Positions 62,657-64,000 of a stretch of 64,000 nt of DNA are shown in pieces. The notes beneath the pieces are model-generated. The model saw nothing but the letters and a program-made list of their open reading frames with translations, had not been told where the DNA came from and did not search any database. The position numbers were made by a program, and so were the translations under genes. This DNA is from Eubacteriales bacterium. Lineage in GTDB: Bacteria; Bacillota; Clostridia; Lachnospirales; Lachnospiraceae. How positions within the stretch are numbered: the stretch's first letter is position 1; every line of letters begins with the position of its first letter. Location: NCBI GenBank assembly GCA_030524745.1, contig JAUNGC010000013.1:28543-92542 (forward strand), read 5' to 3'.

Positions 62657-63499
62657 ATGAAGGATAAGAATACAATTCTGATAACCAATATCCAGAGATT
62701 TTCACTTCATGATGGTCCCGGAATTCGCACAACTCTATTTCTTAAAGGGTGCAGCCTTCGCTGTCCGTGGTGTTGCAATCCGGAAAATTTGTTCTCTCAG
62801 CCACAGGGCTATATGAAGGATGGAGTACCTGGTAAATATGGAATGTATTATTTTTCTGATGAAATAGTTAAGGAATGTTTGAAGGATTACAGCTTTTATG
62901 GAGGGAAGCTGCAGGATCCGAATCAATGGAATATTACTGCATCTAATCAAATTCAACAATTGCCAGGTGGTGTTACGTTCTCGGGCGGGGAAGCTCTTCT
63001 GCAGATGAAGGCTTTGGTACCAGTGTGCAAGGCATTACATGAAAAAGCTGTACATCTAGCGGTTGAGACTTGCCTGTTTTGTCCTACATTCGATGTGCAG
63101 CTTGCAATTGAGCATATTGATCTTTTCTATGTTGATATGAAGATATTGGACTCAAAACGATGCGAGTCTGTTGAACATGGAAATCTTGCTTTATATTTTG
63201 ATAATCTAGATATACTTATGAGAAGTGCAAAGCCTGTAGTCATACGAGTGCCGGTTATTGGACAAAGAACGGATGATGAAGGAAACCGCAGATTAGTGCA
63301 TGAACTAATAAAAAAAAGCAAGGATGATGGAGGGATAATATTAAAAATTGAACTTATTAAAGAGCACAGTCTTGGAGAGAATAAGTACAAATCTTTAAAT
63401 ATGCAGATGGATTATCACGGTGTAGAAGACAGCCTGATGGATCAATATAAAGAAGAAATGTTGGATATTGGGATTCCTGTTGAGGTGTGTAGAATATGA
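62657..63499 (+). CDS. glycyl radical enzyme activating enzyme (radical SAM)
   Basis: A 280-residue radical SAM activase that installs the glycyl radical on its partner. FSLHDGPGIRTTLFLKGCS leads into the cluster motif C-x3-C-x2-C (Cys32, Cys36, Cys39), then NPEN, the GGE motif in GGVTFSGGEALLQ (about residues 101-113) and VDMKILD. The insert between the cluster motif and GGVTFSGGE lacks the eight-cysteine ferredoxin-like domain of most non-PFL activases. It is separated from the radical enzyme gene (58028) by wzx and rfbA, and no other glycyl radical enzyme is in the window. Confidence 0.92.
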   Translation: MKDKNTILITNIQRFSLHDGPGIRTTLFLKGCSLRCPWCCNPENLFSQPQGYMKDGVPGKYGMYYFSDEIVKECLKDYSFYGGKLQDPNQWNITASNQIQQLPGGVTFSGGEALLQMKALVPVCKALHEKAVHLAVETCLFCPTFDVQLAIEHIDLFYVDMKILDSKRCESVEHGNLALYFDNLDILMRSAKPVVIRVPVIGQRTDDEGNRRLVHELIKKSKDDGGIILKIELIKEHSLGENKYKSLNMQMDYHGVEDSLMDQYKEEMLDIGIPVEVCRI

Positions 63500-63566
63500 T
63501 AATGCGCAATGTATTATCAGAAAGAGGAAAGTTAATTATTTTTATTGACGAAGGAGAAATAAACAA

Positions 63567-64000
63567 ATGTTTGATTATTTAGTAGTGGGGTCAGGTCTTT
63601 ATGGAGCTATTTTCGCTCATGAGGCGAAAGCAAAAGGCAAGTCTGTTTTGGTTATTGATAAACGCCCGAATATCGGCGGCAATGTCTACACTGAAAAAGT
63701 GGAAGGCATCAACGTCCATAAATATGGTGCGCATATCTTCCATACGAACAATAGGAGAGTCTGGGAATATATTACGCAGTTTGCGGAGTTCAACCGTTTC
63801 ACAAATTCTCCTGTAGCGAATTACCATAATGAACTATATAGCCTTCCTTTTAACATGTATACCTTCAATAAGATGTGGGGTGTTGTGACACCGGAAGAAG
63901 CCGAAGCTAAGATCGCCGAGCAAAGGAAAGAAATTACGGGTGATCCGTATATGGTAAATAACCAGTCCTCCGGACAAAATAATGCCAGCCCAAAGGCTGG
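63567..64000 (+). CDS. glf: UDP-galactopyranose mutase, N-terminal part (runs off the window)
   Basis: The first 144 codons are visible. MFDYLVVGSGLYGAIFAHEA carries the FAD fold, then DKRPNIGGNVYTEK and INVHKYGAHIFHT, and the substrate segment FTNSPVANYHNELYSLPFNM are close to Glf. The enzyme makes UDP-Galf, matching the Galf-transferase-like gene at 55389. AAGGAG precedes the ATG. After the codons for ITGDP (about 63951) the expected NLEEQAISLVG text is replaced by unrelated residues including NNQSSGQNN, and a hairpin begins, so the gene may be interrupted just there. Confidence 0.88.
   Translation, partial: MFDYLVVGSGLYGAIFAHEAKAKGKSVLVIDKRPNIGGNVYTEKVEGINVHKYGAHIFHTNNRRVWEYITQFAEFNRFTNSPVANYHNELYSLPFNMYTFNKMWGVVTPEEAEAKIAEQRKEITGDPYMVNNQSSGQNNASPKA

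Noticed and set aside
62484-62732. 82-residue minus-strand frame with a hexapeptide-like GENCVISGA end in the gap before the activase gene
   Set aside because: Only the end looks faintly acyltransferase-like. It overlaps the activase start, has no ribosome binding site, and the rest is unlike any family.

Overview
The window looks like a chromosomal segment of an anaerobic, probably gut-dwelling Lachnospiraceae-type Firmicute (Clostridia). The signs are strong purine-rich ribosome binding sites with frequent GTG and TTG starts, TTGACA/TATAAT-type promoters, a six-gene Rnf complex, a sodium-pumping biotin decarboxylase, the cmk-ispH-S1 order, a SleB-type hydrolase, and oxygen-sensitive enzymes including a glycyl radical enzyme. 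The assignment rests on gene content and style, not on a marker-gene search.

Layout, left half. The first gene is the tail of an ABC exporter ATPase. A minus-strand operon of two esterases and an ATP-grasp enzyme follows, then degV, alaS, rpsU and a D-Ala-D-Ala carboxypeptidase. Next come a metallophosphoesterase, scpA, scpB and a second carboxypeptidase. A five-gene decarboxylase operon (12929-18216) carries two different carboxyltransferases, a biotin carrier and the membrane beta and gamma subunits. A MurR/RpiR regulator, a flavoprotein, cmk, ispH and an S1 protein come next. A minus-strand patch holds an Rpn nuclease remnant, a DUF805 protein and a YprB-like exonuclease. It is followed by rnfCDGEAB, an iron-sulfur aldo/keto reductase and apbE, whose product would flavinylate RnfD and RnfG.

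Layout, middle. SleB-like hydrolase, threonine synthase, citrate synthase (minus), deoC, an aminopeptidase P and ATP-type PEP carboxykinase. With the decarboxylase and Rnf these suggest a metabolism built around oxaloacetate, PEP and ion-gradient conservation. An AbrB/PIN toxin-antitoxin pair follows, bracketed by two copies of a hairpin repeat.

Layout, right (42755-64000): an exopolysaccharide or capsule locus of the Wzx/Wzy type. It opens with the CpsB, CpsC and CpsD phosphoregulatory trio and a surface Ig-like protein. From about 46.1 kb the DNA is visibly AT-richer and encodes dTDP-3-amino-sugar enzymes (two cupin ketoisomerases and an aminotransferase), two tandem FemAB/GNAT-like acyltransferases, a phosphoglycosyl transferase, a second DegT-like enzyme, an ATP-grasp ligase, an epimerase, two glycosyltransferases, Wzy, Wzx, RfbA and the start of glf. 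The most unusual content is a compact 655-residue glycyl radical enzyme placed between wzy and wzx, with its radical SAM activase 2.7 kb downstream. This pairing suggests an oxygen-sensitive radical step in making or modifying the polysaccharide and is the best candidate for an undescribed system.
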